Part shown: positions 18,116 through 26,466 of the stretch, one piece after another | How positions within the stretch are numbered: position 1 is the first letter of the stretch | Layout of the letters: each line of letters begins with the position of its first letter | DNA from: an uncultured Lachnospiraceae bacterium | GTDB taxonomy: Bacteria; Bacillota; Clostridia; Lachnospirales; Lachnospiraceae | Reading direction: 5' to 3' | DNA: 51,180 bases | Assembly (NCBI GenBank): GCA_902767015.1 | Contig: CACXFV010000090.1 | Span: forward strand, 1 to 51,180 | Translations under genes and position numbers: made by a program | Notes under the pieces: model-generated | Seen by the model: only the letters and a program-made list of their open reading frames with translations | What the model was told of the DNA's origin: nothing | Databases searched by the model: none

Positions 18116-19264
18116 TCAGTCTTCTAACCGGAACATATATTTAAAGTTCCAGTCTTCTCCTGTCATCATATAATGAAAATCCAATATCATTTCAGCGATT
18201 CCCGTGGTCTCCTGAAACATATTTTTTTCGGTACACCACACATTCTTTTCTCTTACTGCCTTTGCATTCTTTAACTCCGGACATTTTTGCAGTAAATCTT
18301 CCATGCCCGACAATTTACCGTCAATTGAACTGTTATACACAAGATAATCTGCCTCCATGGCACTCTCAATAAATTGCTCCATTTGTATATTCATGGTAGA
18401 AAGTGCATTATCGTCTGTCAAATGATCAAAAAGGTACCTCCCTCCAGCAAGCTCTATCATTTTTGACACATAATCTCCCGACTTTCTCACATTCACAGAA
18501 CCACTGGCGGTAATGTAAAAATAGACCACTGTTTTATCTGTCTTCTCTCTATCGATAACGCCGCTTAAGCTGTTAATTTCCTTGTTAAAATAGGCTTCCG
18601 CCTCTTCTTCTTTGTCCAATAAAACCCCATAAAGTTTAATCCACTCCACTCTTCCAAGAGGATGTGTCTCCATGCTCGAATATTCTACAAGCACAGGGAT
18701 TCCCAATTCTTCGATTTTCTCTTTTACCTCCGGTTTATGATATATCATTGTATTTTCAACTGCCAGTCCGCAATGATTTGCTAAAACCATCTCATAATCC
18801 GGTGCACTGTACTTTCCCGCATACAGAATGTCCCCCCTGCTCATTGCTGTTTTGATTTCTTCAATATACCAGTCATTTTCCTTTGTTCCCGTCATCTTCA
18901 CTCTGTCAAGTCCATTCACTGCCCTTACTAAATCCATTGCAGAGGACGATACCATGTAGATATTGTCCACCGGCTCCTTTATCACAATCATTCCCTGCGT
19001 ATTCTGTGGCACAGACTTTCCCCGGGGTACAATAAGATATCTGTCCGTATCAGCTATCGTAATGGTCTTGTACCCTTCTTTGTAATAGTCAACACTAAAC
19101 TGTTCGGCGTATGAAAGTGCTAGTGAATGGTCATAAATAAGCTCTGTCGCATTCCCGGTGCCGTTTTGACTACCATTGGTACAGGCTGCCAGTAACAGAA
19201 GTGTCCATAAAACAATCAACAGCTTCCCTTTTCTGATAATCGTCATATTTTTGCGCAACTCCAT
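18116..19264 (-). CDS. ABC importer substrate-binding lipoprotein (BtuF/FepB-like)
   Basis: 382-residue lipoprotein with signal segment IRKGKLLIVLWTLLLL and lipobox LAAC. The mature protein is a periplasmic-binding-protein class III fold (helical backbone linking two lobes); recognisable parts are the ISMV-like segment DNIYMVSSSAMDLVRAVNGL, the second lobe YFYITASGSVNVRKSGDYVS and the C-terminal helix. BtuF, FepB and similar proteins bind cobalamin, heme or siderophores; riboswitch control here points to a corrinoid or cobalt/iron chelate. ATG at 19264 is seven bases after GGAGG; 19270 has no spacing. Confidence 0.85.
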   Translation of the reverse strand: MELRKNMTIIRKGKLLIVLWTLLLLAACTNGSQNGTGNATELIYDHSLALSYAEQFSVDYYKEGYKTITIADTDRYLIVPRGKSVPQNTQGMIVIKEPVDNIYMVSSSAMDLVRAVNGLDRVKMTGTKENDWYIEEIKTAMSRGDILYAGKYSAPDYEMVLANHCGLAVENTMIYHKPEVKEKIEELGIPVLVEYSSMETHPLGRVEWIKLYGVLLDKEEEAEAYFNKEINSLSGVIDREKTDKTVVYFYITASGSVNVRKSGDYVSKMIELAGGRYLFDHLTDDNALSTMNIQMEQFIESAMEADYLVYNSSIDGKLSGMEDLLQKCPELKNAKAVREKNVWCTEKNMFQETTGIAEMILDFHYMMTGEDWNFKYMFRLED

Positions 19265-19381
19265 TTTCATACCTCCATGTACATTGGATATCTTTTCTGA
19301 TAGGGAAAGGCAGAATACATTTTACCCTGCATTCCGCCTTTTCATAACATCTCTTTGTGATAATGCTTCTTTGTTGTCGTT

Positions 19382-20332
19382 TTATTGAATTGTTTTTGAA
19401 TCGAAACGGAGTGTATATTCTATCTCATATGGCTGACTCATCGCTGTTGTGTCTGCGATTACCGGCAGCTTACAATCAAAGCCCGCTACCGGTATCTCAA
19501 AAGTAGAATTACCTTCTTCATTGATACGCTCATATTTTGTTCCGTCTACAATCATATAATCATAATTCTTGCTGCTAAAAATAATGGTTGCCGTCACCAA
19601 TCCATCTGTGACCTTAATTTCTGTCGGTGACTGCACACTTGCCTTTCCGGAGCCACCCTCTAAGGCTACCTCAACGGAATATACACCATCCTCCAGTTTT
19701 AATTGCTCTGCTGTCGAAATCATTCCCGAAATAGCATCGAGTGGCAGGGAATCTGCTCTGAATACCAGTACTCTGTCGTACCACTTCTCTTTATTTTTAC
19801 TATAGGCGCAACAGGTAATTCCACTGTCTAACGCACTGACCGGAAGTTGAAATGTATATTTTCCCTCCGCATCTTCTTGGTATTTTATGTACTGCTCCTC
19901 TGACGCACTAACCGCTTCATTACCGGTTCCCATGAACATTTTTTCATAGGCTGTTCCACTCATCGTAATGACTGCTGTCATTTTTCCATTCAAAACCGTC
20001 AGATGGCATGCGGTTACCTTAAACATGGAGGAACTTGAATCCACATTAATGTCGTACTCGCCTTCTTTTACCATATCAGCCGTAACCGGTGTCATATTCT
20101 CTGACACAATATCCTGTGGCGCAATTGTCTCATCGCCGGAGGCCACCTTGTCATTTTCTGAAGCTTCATTTGATTCTTCTGTTGTGCTGTCCTTTGTATC
20201 TTTTCTGGAGATATCCGATGTTACCTCTGTTATCACTGTCGTCGTGGTTGTCTCCTGACTGTTCTTCTCTCCACAGGAAGACATACTCATGACGAGCATC
20301 ATGCATACTACACAAATACTTAACTTTTTCAT
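19382..20332 (-). CDS. Two-repeat surface lipoprotein in the B12-riboswitch operon
   Basis: 316 residues. Signal segment ends in lipobox SMSSC (Cys20), followed by a Thr/Ser/Glu-rich linker to about residue 78. The remainder holds two related beta-rich modules: the first with EGEYDINVDSSSSMFKVTAC, then LNGKMTAVITMSGTAYEKMF; the second with DGVYSVEVALEGGSGKASV, then TDGLVTATIIFSSKNYDYMI. The spacing and the two lysine/tyrosine-rich hairpins recall NEAT-like ligand-binding domains, but I do not recognise the family and claim no heme binding. It is 8 bp from the cbiK stop codon, so translation is probably coupled; a surface receptor for the importer is the likely role. Confidence 0.75.
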   Translation of the reverse strand: MKKLSICVVCMMLVMSMSSCGEKNSQETTTTTVITEVTSDISRKDTKDSTTEESNEASENDKVASGDETIAPQDIVSENMTPVTADMVKEGEYDINVDSSSSMFKVTACHLTVLNGKMTAVITMSGTAYEKMFMGTGNEAVSASEEQYIKYQEDAEGKYTFQLPVSALDSGITCCAYSKNKEKWYDRVLVFRADSLPLDAISGMISTAEQLKLEDGVYSVEVALEGGSGKASVQSPTEIKVTDGLVTATIIFSSKNYDYMIVDGTKYERINEEGNSTFEIPVAGFDCKLPVIADTTAMSQPYEIEYTLRFDSKTIQ

Positions 20333-20340
20333 ACTGTTAT

Positions 20341-21390
20341 CTAATCCTCTACACTTTCAATCGCTGCTTTGGCATGTTCTGCCAAAATATCCTGTATTGC
20401 CTCTAACTGTCCCAGACCCTCTACTACACATTCAACTTCATATCCTGCATCCTCAAAAGTCTTCTTCCAGCTTCCTTCTTCGTCGCCTGCCATATCATTA
20501 TTGGCATGGTCACCGGCCACAATCATCAGCGGTCTTAACACTACTTTCTTATAGTCTCCCTTTGAGACAAGCTCCAGTACATCCTCTACACTAGGCGTAG
20601 CCTCTACCGTACCAACATAGTAGTTCTCATACCCTGCCTGTGTGAGCAGTGCTTGCATCTTTGCATAGACTTCATTGGAATCTGCCTCTGTTCCATGTCC
20701 CATAAAGCAGATGGCAGTTTCTCCATCATCATACTTCTTGGTTGCCTCTACAATTGCCTCCATTACTTTATTAAAATCATCATCAGAAGTCAATAACGGC
20801 TGCCCGATGGCAATCTTGTCAAAGGAATCAGAATACTCTGCTACCTCATTTACCACATCATTATATTCAAGACCGTCCATAAGATGTGTCGGCTGTATTA
20901 CCAGTGTTTTGACATTATTGGCAACGGCACGCTCCAATGCCTCTGTCACATTGTCAATAACCTCGCCGTCTCTCTTCTTGACATGGTCAATAATAATCTG
21001 GCTTGTGAAACATCTTCTTACGGAAAAATCGTCTATCGTATCATCAAGCTTTTCTTCAATGGCACCGATGGTATTCCTTCTGCTGTCGTTAAAACTGGTT
21101 CCAAAGCTTACTACTAATAATTCCTTCTCACCAATCTCATCCTGATTTCTTGGATTATCAAGACTTGCATCACCAGTGTCATAATTCTCTTCATCTTCGT
21201 CATCTGCCTCGTCTTCGTTTGCCGCTTCTGTTTCTTTTTCGCTGTCTGACGTATTATCTGCCTCCTGTGCAGTTGTCGTTGTCGCCTTTTCACTTTCGTC
21301 AGAATTTTCATTTTTCTTCTTATCACCACATGCTGCCACCATTGCCACAACAAGTACAAGTGTAAGTAAAATTAATAGCTTCTTTTTCAT
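20341..21390 (-). CDS. cbiK: Lipid-anchored CbiK-type cobaltochelatase
   Basis: A 349-residue class II chelatase related to CbiK, which inserts Co2+ into sirohydrochlorin in the anaerobic B12 pathway. Unlike cytoplasmic CbiK it carries a signal segment with lipobox VAAC (Cys21) and a very acidic Thr/Glu/Asp linker (22-88). The chelatase part starts KELLVVSFGTSFNDSRR; all three family metal-binding residues can be placed: His232 in FMGHGTEAD, Glu263 in VEATPS and His295 in AGDHANND. A periplasmic CbiK homologue in Desulfovibrio (CbiKP) is known; here the protein would be on the outer face of the membrane. First gene after the cobalamin riboswitch. Confidence 0.9.
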   Translation of the reverse strand: MKKKLLILLTLVLVVAMVAACGDKKKNENSDESEKATTTTAQEADNTSDSEKETEAANEDEADDEDEENYDTGDASLDNPRNQDEIGEKELLVVSFGTSFNDSRRNTIGAIEEKLDDTIDDFSVRRCFTSQIIIDHVKKRDGEVIDNVTEALERAVANNVKTLVIQPTHLMDGLEYNDVVNEVAEYSDSFDKIAIGQPLLTSDDDFNKVMEAIVEATKKYDDGETAICFMGHGTEADSNEVYAKMQALLTQAGYENYYVGTVEATPSVEDVLELVSKGDYKKVVLRPLMIVAGDHANNDMAGDEEGSWKKTFEDAGYEVECVVEGLGQLEAIQDILAEHAKAAIESVED

Positions 21391-21435
21391 TTTGTTTCTT
21401 TCCTTCTTTCATTAATATTTTGGTAATTATTGAAC

Positions 21436-21463
21436 AAAAAACGTCAGTTATGACTAACTGACG
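21436..21463 (-). terminator. Terminator in the cobalamin riboswitch expression platform
   Basis: Perfect 9-bp stem CGTCAGTTA/TAACTGACG, 4-base loop, followed on the minus strand by six T (21436-21441). It lies between the riboswitch and cbiK, the arrangement for ligand-induced termination. Confidence 0.8.
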
Positions 21464-21534
21464 AGCATGATCAAATACCATCTTAATCTTATGAATAAGA
21501 CAGCCACAACGGTACGACCAATTACTCGTGATCT

Positions 21535-21735
21535 GGATGATTTTCATCCTGTACCAACAAAATGGCAGGTTTCCTGACTTATAGGTACCAGCTGCTGCTA
21601 TCGCGCAAATCTGTCTTCCCAAACCAACGACAAAAGTTCAGTGACCGTGTAACACACATAGACTTGCACTTCCTAAACACAGTGACGAGCTCGTACAGGA
21701 CTTACACCTGTTTCCCTTTTACCTGATACTTCCCA
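21535..21735 (-). promoter_or_regulatory. Cobalamin (AdoCbl-class) riboswitch
   Basis: On the minus strand the leader contains the B12 box AGTCAGGAAACCTGCCAT (21562-21579) and, about 130 bases upstream, the conserved GGGAAACAGGTGTAAGTCC segment (21698-21716), followed by a CACTGT-type element; these are hallmarks of the cobalamin riboswitch. A GGATGATTTTCATCC hairpin (21535-21549) lies at the 3' side, a candidate for the kissing-loop partner. Exact ends are approximate. It precedes the terminator and cbiK, so the chelatase, lipoprotein and ABC importer genes should be switched off when cobalamin is plentiful. Confidence 0.92.
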
Positions 21736-21786
21736 ACAGTAAGTTAAGAATATCAGCACCATCTGTTTTTTATTCAACCGGTGGAT

Positions 21787-21815
21787 ATTATAACACTCCC
21801 CCCACTAATTGGCAA
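21787..21815 (-). promoter_or_regulatory. Promoter of the cobalamin-riboswitch operon
   Basis: Minus strand TTGCCA (21810-21815), 17-bp spacer, TATAAT (21787-21792). It is back to back with the arcC promoter, with only eight bases between the -35 elements. Confidence 0.75.
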
Positions 21816-21823
21816 TAAAAAGA

Positions 21824-21852
21824 TTGTATTTTCACAGAGAATAAATTATAAT
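21824..21852 (+). promoter_or_regulatory. arcC promoter
   Basis: TTGTAT (21824-21829), 17-bp spacer, TATAAT (21847-21852), about 40 bases upstream of the arcC ATG at 21893, which has GGAGG six bases before it. Confidence 0.75.
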
Positions 21853-21892
21853 AAACTCATCAGAATTTTTTTCAACAGATTGGAGGATATTT

Positions 21893-22834
21893 ATGGCGAA
21901 TAAAAAAGTAGTAGTTGCTCTCGGCCGCAACTCTTTTGGCAATACGCTGCCCAAGCAGCAGAAAAATGTACAAAAGGCGGCCAGAGCCATCGCTGATTTA
22001 GTAGAGGAAAAATATGAAATCGTCATTACACACAGCAACGGTCCACAGGTAGGGATGATTCAGACAGCCATGACTGAATTCAGCCGTCTCGATGCAAAAT
22101 ACACCGTAGCGCCAATGTCAGTGTGTGGTGCCATGAGTCAGGGCTACATAGGCTTTGATCTGCAGAATGCCATCAGAACAGAATTATTACACCGCGGCAT
22201 TTATAAACCGGTCTCTACCATTATCACCCAGGTTCGGGTTGACCCCTTTGACAAGGCTTTTCACAATCCCACCAAGATTATCGGTCGCTATATGACAAAA
22301 GAAGAAGCTGAGATGGAGGAGCAGAAGGGGAACTATGTCGTATATGAAGAGACAGAGGAGGGAAAAGGTTACCGGAGAATTATTGCTTCGCCTAAGCCGA
22401 TTGATATCTATGAGATTGATGCCATTAAGGCGCTGATTGATGCCAACCAGCTTGTCATTGCTGCCGGAGGAGGCGGTATTCCTGTTCTCGACCAGCCATC
22501 CGGACTCAAGGGGGCAAGCGCTGTCATAGAAAAAGATTACACAGCTGCAAAGCTGGCAGATATGATTGATGCAGATGAGCTACTCATTCTGACCTCAAAT
22601 GATTATGTACAATATACCGATGCGAATGGTGAAATCATTACGCTGAAAGAACTTACGGTAGCGCAGGCAAATGAACTGGTAACCGGTAAAAAACTTGATC
22701 CTCTCACTACACTTCCTAAGATAGAGGCTTCCCTCAATTTTGTTGCCGCCAAAAAGAACAGAGCCGCCGTTATTACCAATGTAGAAAAAGCAAAAGCCGG
22801 GGTAAAACGAAGAATCGGAACGATTATCACTTAA
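21893..22834 (+). CDS. arcC: Carbamate kinase
   Basis: Interconverts carbamoyl phosphate + ADP and carbamate + ATP; in anaerobes it makes ATP from arginine or citrulline fermentation. The 313-residue protein has the amino-acid-kinase fold: N-terminal phosphate loop VVALGRNSFGN (residues 7-17), substrate segment THSNGPQVGMIQTAM, AAGGGGIPV, and the C-terminal VIEKDYTAAKLA with the ATP-binding Lys. The loop reads GRN where well-studied carbamate kinases have GGN. It is the only plus-strand gene in the first 38 kb and has its own promoter and terminator; argF lies 16 kb away. Confidence 0.93.
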   Translation: MANKKVVVALGRNSFGNTLPKQQKNVQKAARAIADLVEEKYEIVITHSNGPQVGMIQTAMTEFSRLDAKYTVAPMSVCGAMSQGYIGFDLQNAIRTELLHRGIYKPVSTIITQVRVDPFDKAFHNPTKIIGRYMTKEEAEMEEQKGNYVVYEETEEGKGYRRIIASPKPIDIYEIDAIKALIDANQLVIAAGGGGIPVLDQPSGLKGASAVIEKDYTAAKLADMIDADELLILTSNDYVQYTDANGEIITLKELTVAQANELVTGKKLDPLTTLPKIEASLNFVAAKKNRAAVITNVEKAKAGVKRRIGTIIT

Positions 22835-22862
22835 CAGTAAGTCCTCAAAGACATTCTGACCC

Positions 22863-22908
22863 GGAAATGGCGATGACTTTTCACCAACATAAAGTCATCG
22901 CCATTTCC
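22863..22908. terminator. Bidirectional terminator between arcC and the patatin gene
   Basis: Perfect 18-bp stem GGAAATGGCGATGACTTT (22863-22880) and its complement (22891-22908), 10-base loop. It ends both the plus-strand arcC and the minus-strand patatin gene, which converge here. Confidence 0.85.
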
Positions 22909-22915
22909 ATTTATT

Positions 22916-23830
22916 TTACAAATTGATATGATAGCGCTCTAATATTCCTCCCAGCTTTTTCATATTGCTGTCAACAGATTTCTCTAATTTTTCCCGTCTC
23001 ATCTCTGCCATAATGGTATCATAATCTGCCTTAGCCTGCATTTCCAGAAATGACTCTGACACATTGCCGCTTTTATACGCCTCAAACATTCTTTTGCCAT
23101 CCCGATAGCCAAGCTTCATACAGAAAGAAATAAAATCCGGTCTGAAATTCAGTGTCCCATCCAAATCTCCCAGCGAATGGCTCGGATATACTGACCAAAA
23201 TTCCACATCAGGAAACTTTTTCTCCAATCTTTTCTGGTCCTTATCCAATCCGATCAGTATCATCTTACGGTAGCCTTCCTCATATAACGGACGAATAGGA
23301 AGATTATCACACAAACCGCCATCACGGTACATGGCGCCGTCAATCATTACTGCCTCATAGATAACAGGCATGGCAGAGGACGCTGCCAATACCTGCTCAA
23401 GCTTTTCCTCCGAGACACCTTTTACATTATAATATTCACAGACATACTGTTCCTTCGCTATGATTCTTGCAATGCTGCAAAAAACGGAATACGGATACTC
23501 TTTCACTTTATCATAATCCACATAATTCCTAATCAGATTTATCATGCCTTCTCTGAGTGCAAACCCTTCAATTCCGTCAATCATTGACCATTCCATATCA
23601 AAAACAGTCAAAAGCTTTACCTTTTTCCATGCCTGCACTGCCTTCTCTATGTTACCGGCGGCAAACAGCACTGCATTTAACGCGCCGATGGATGCCCCTG
23701 AAGTGCCGGCAATTGCATCGCCCAGGCCACATTCCTGCATAGCCTGCCACACTCCGATCTGATATGCGCCCTTCGCGCCGCCACCGCTAAGTACAAGTCC
23801 CCATTTTTCACCTGAATATACATTTTCCAT
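22916..23830 (-). CDS. Patatin-like phospholipase
   Basis: 304-residue lipid acyl hydrolase of the patatin/RssA family. It shows the oxyanion loop LSGGGAKGAYQIG (residues about 14-26), the nucleophile elbow GASIGALNA (Ser in GxSxG) and the catalytic Asp motif DGGLCDN. No signal peptide or transmembrane segment is evident, so it acts on the inner leaflet or in the cytosol. It begins 2 bp after the stop codon of the GlmU-like gene, implying translational coupling, and terminates at the shared bidirectional hairpin. Substrate is not inferable. Confidence 0.92.
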   Translation of the reverse strand: MENVYSGEKWGLVLSGGGAKGAYQIGVWQAMQECGLGDAIAGTSGASIGALNAVLFAAGNIEKAVQAWKKVKLLTVFDMEWSMIDGIEGFALREGMINLIRNYVDYDKVKEYPYSVFCSIARIIAKEQYVCEYYNVKGVSEEKLEQVLAASSAMPVIYEAVMIDGAMYRDGGLCDNLPIRPLYEEGYRKMILIGLDKDQKRLEKKFPDVEFWSVYPSHSLGDLDGTLNFRPDFISFCMKLGYRDGKRMFEAYKSGNVSESFLEMQAKADYDTIMAEMRREKLEKSVDSNMKKLGGILERYHINL

Positions 23831-23832
23831 AA

Positions 23833-24510
23833 CTAATCCTCACTATCAGGCAATTGTTTTAATACAATCTCACCTGCATTTTTATAGATAGAGTTGGCAG
23901 GAATATATCCTCTCACCATCGACAACGGATACACATTTGTATGACTTCCAATGACAGTTCCGGGATTCATCACGCTGTTACAGCCCACCTCAACATAACT
24001 GCCGAGGATGGCACCCAGCTTCTTTAATCCGGTATCGATTTTTTCACTTCCTGCTTTAATGGTAACCAGTGATTTATCTGATTTGAGATTCGAAGTAATC
24101 GAGCCGGCACCCATATGTGACTTATAAGACAAAACAGAATTGCCCACATAGTTGTAGTGCGGGGTCTGCACACAGTTAAACAGGATACTGCTCTTAAGCT
24201 CCGTAGAGTTTCCCACCACGCACTTTTTACCGATAATGGCAGCACCTCTGATAAAAGCACAATGCCTTACCTCTGCCTCCTCGTCAATAATGAGAGGACC
24301 ATTCAAAGCTGCCGTAGGTGCCACCTTAACCGACTTCGCTACCCATATATTGTCACCTCTGTACTCATATATCTCTCCCGGCAGGCTTTTTCCCAGTTGA
24401 ATAATTTTCTCCTCCAGCCCTTCAAAAACCTCCCACGGATAAGTCAGGTCCTCAAAAAAATCCTTTGCAATTGTCTCATTTAGTTCTAATAATTCCGATA
24501 TCTCCAACAT
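23833..24510 (-). CDS. Left-handed beta-helix protein, GlmU C-terminal domain-like
   Basis: 225 residues from an ATG eight bases after GGAG (a GTG at 24519 overlaps that site). An N-terminal helical piece is followed by hexapeptide-repeat coils (LNGPLIIDEEAEVRHCAFIR, GAILGSYVEVGCNSVMNPGT) like the acetyltransferase half of GlmU; there is no nucleotidyltransferase domain. GlmU-like histidine HYNYVGNSVL is in the acetyltransferase region. Clostridia often carry such stand-alone proteins; the location directly after glmS suggests a role in hexosamine or cell-wall precursor acetylation, though activity is unproven. Confidence 0.8.
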   Translation of the reverse strand: MLEISELLELNETIAKDFFEDLTYPWEVFEGLEEKIIQLGKSLPGEIYEYRGDNIWVAKSVKVAPTAALNGPLIIDEEAEVRHCAFIRGAAIIGKKCVVGNSTELKSSILFNCVQTPHYNYVGNSVLSYKSHMGAGSITSNLKSDKSLVTIKAGSEKIDTGLKKLGAILGSYVEVGCNSVMNPGTVIGSHTNVYPLSMVRGYIPANSIYKNAGEIVLKQLPDSED

Positions 24511-24531
24511 ACACTTCACTCCTACACTCTT

Positions 24532-26352
24532 TTATTCAACGGTTACTGATTTTGCCAGATTTCTCGGCTGGTCTACATCACAGCCCTTCAAAACTGCCGT
24601 GTAATAAGCGATATACTGCATAGGAACGGCCGCCAACAGAGGCATTAACAAATCCTCCATTTTCGGTATCTTAATCAGATGATTGGCCACATCTTTACCG
24701 ATTTCCACATCCTCCGTGCAGATAACATTGACCTTTGCCCCCCTTGCCTTTACTTCCTTGACATTACTGATGGTCTTTTCAAGAAGATTGCTCTGGGTTG
24801 CCACTGCGATGACAGGCATATCCTCCGTGACAAGTGAAATCGTTCCATGTTTCAATTCTCCGGCGGCATAGGATTCTGAATGAATATAGGAAATCTCCTT
24901 CAACTTAAGAGAGCCCTCCATACTGAGCGCATAATCGAGTCCTCTGCCTATGTACAAAAGACTCTCCGCATTCACAAGTCTGGAGGCAATAAACTGACAT
25001 CTCTCCTTAATTCCTAACACTTCGTTTAACTTCTCCGGAATGTCAGCCAACTGCTTTGTCAGCTCCATACAACGCTCTTTCGATATTGCTCCCTTCGCAT
25101 AGGCAAGCTCAAACGCCAGAAGATACATAATGCTCAACTGTACACTATATGCCTTTGTAGAAGCAACAGAAATCTCCGGACCTGCATGCGTATAAATGAC
25201 AATATCTGATTCTCTGGCTATGGTTGATCCCTTTACATTGACAATCCCCAGTGTATCTGCTCCTCTCTCCTTTGCCATCTTCAATGCCGCATAGGTATCG
25301 GCTGTCTCTCCTGACTGGGATATTAAAATGACCAAATCCTCCTTTTCAATCAGAGGATCCCGATACCTGAATTCCGAAGCAATATCCACCGTCACCTCTA
25401 CCCGCGCAAGCTTTTCAATCACATACTTTCCCACAAGTCCCGCATGCATCGCCGTTCCGCAGGCAACCACAAAGATTCTTCGGTAATTCTTAAGCATCTC
25501 CATGGTAAGACCGCTCTCCTCTAAATACGGCATCCCTTCCTGTATTCTCGGAGCGATGGTAGTCTTAATCGCCACCGGCTGTTCATTAATCTCTTTCAGC
25601 ATAAAATGCTCATAGCCACCCTTCTCTGCCGCATCTACATCCCAGTCTGCCGTGTGAACCTCCTTGTGTATCTCTTTTCCCTCCGGAGTACAGATGGTAA
25701 CGCTATCCTCCTTGATGACTGCAATCTCATTGTACTCTAACAGATAATAATTCTTTGTATATTTTAAGATAGGGGTTACATCTGACGCAATAAAATTCTC
25801 ACCCTCACCCAGCCCGATAATCAGCGGGCTTTCTTTTCTGACGGCAAATACTGTATCCGGAAAATCCCTGAATAAAATCCCAAGGGCATAGGAGCCATTT
25901 ACCTTATCAATCATTTTACTGATAGTTTCGATAGGATCACCGCTGTAAAAATAATCTAACAGCTTCGCAACCGTCTCCGTGTCTGTCTCACTCTCAAAGC
26001 CATATCCCTGTCCGATGAGAAACTCCTTAATCTGCCTGTAATTCTCGATAATTCCGTTGTGAACAATCGTCACACGTTTATTGCCATGCGGATGGGAATT
26101 AATATCCGAAGGCTCACCATGCGTTGCCCATCTTGTATGACCTATCCCGCAATGTCCCTGAGGCTTACCCTGTTTTTCCATCTTACTCTCTAAATCCACA
26201 AGCTTACCCTTTGACTTTTCTACTGCTATTTTGCCATTCTGGAATACCGCAATTCCCGATGAATCATAACCTCTGTATTCCAATCTCTTAAGTCCGTCTA
26301 CAAGTACATCGGCACATTCCCTTTTACCGACATAACCAACTATACCACACAT
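24532..26352 (-). CDS. glmS: Glutamine--fructose-6-phosphate aminotransferase
   Basis: Makes glucosamine 6-phosphate for peptidoglycan and other hexosamines. 606 residues: Cys2 at the start (MCGIVGYVG) is the glutaminase nucleophile; the N-terminal Ntn glutaminase domain (GHTRWATHGEPSD) is followed by two SIS isomerase domains (VACGTAMHAGLV and SESYAAGELKHGT), ending AKSVTVE. Length and all motifs are normal. It starts an operon with the beta-helix and patatin genes; the ATG follows CAGGAGGAG. The 113-bp upstream gap is too short for a glmS ribozyme and no such sequence is visible. Confidence 0.97.
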   Translation of the reverse strand: MCGIVGYVGKRECADVLVDGLKRLEYRGYDSSGIAVFQNGKIAVEKSKGKLVDLESKMEKQGKPQGHCGIGHTRWATHGEPSDINSHPHGNKRVTIVHNGIIENYRQIKEFLIGQGYGFESETDTETVAKLLDYFYSGDPIETISKMIDKVNGSYALGILFRDFPDTVFAVRKESPLIIGLGEGENFIASDVTPILKYTKNYYLLEYNEIAVIKEDSVTICTPEGKEIHKEVHTADWDVDAAEKGGYEHFMLKEINEQPVAIKTTIAPRIQEGMPYLEESGLTMEMLKNYRRIFVVACGTAMHAGLVGKYVIEKLARVEVTVDIASEFRYRDPLIEKEDLVILISQSGETADTYAALKMAKERGADTLGIVNVKGSTIARESDIVIYTHAGPEISVASTKAYSVQLSIMYLLAFELAYAKGAISKERCMELTKQLADIPEKLNEVLGIKERCQFIASRLVNAESLLYIGRGLDYALSMEGSLKLKEISYIHSESYAAGELKHGTISLVTEDMPVIAVATQSNLLEKTISNVKEVKARGAKVNVICTEDVEIGKDVANHLIKIPKMEDLLMPLLAAVPMQYIAYYTAVLKGCDVDQPRNLAKSVTVE

Positions 26353-26466
26353 ACAATCTCCTCCTGATATCTCTTTCTATATTATCCGCTAAGTTGTTTT
26401 TTCCTTCCCGCTAATGTTTCATTCTCATTCTATGCTGTCATTTTCCTCTCCATACCGGTGCAATAA

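Noticed and set aside
21323..21622. Minus-strand open frame overlapping the cobalamin riboswitch
   Set aside because: It covers the riboswitch and the cbiK start in another frame and has no family resemblance; the RNA element explains the conservation.
26353..26466. Possible glmS ribozyme upstream of glmS
   Set aside because: The intergenic gap is about 113 bp, shorter than the ribozyme, and shows no characteristic core; the ribosome binding site lies directly before the ATG.
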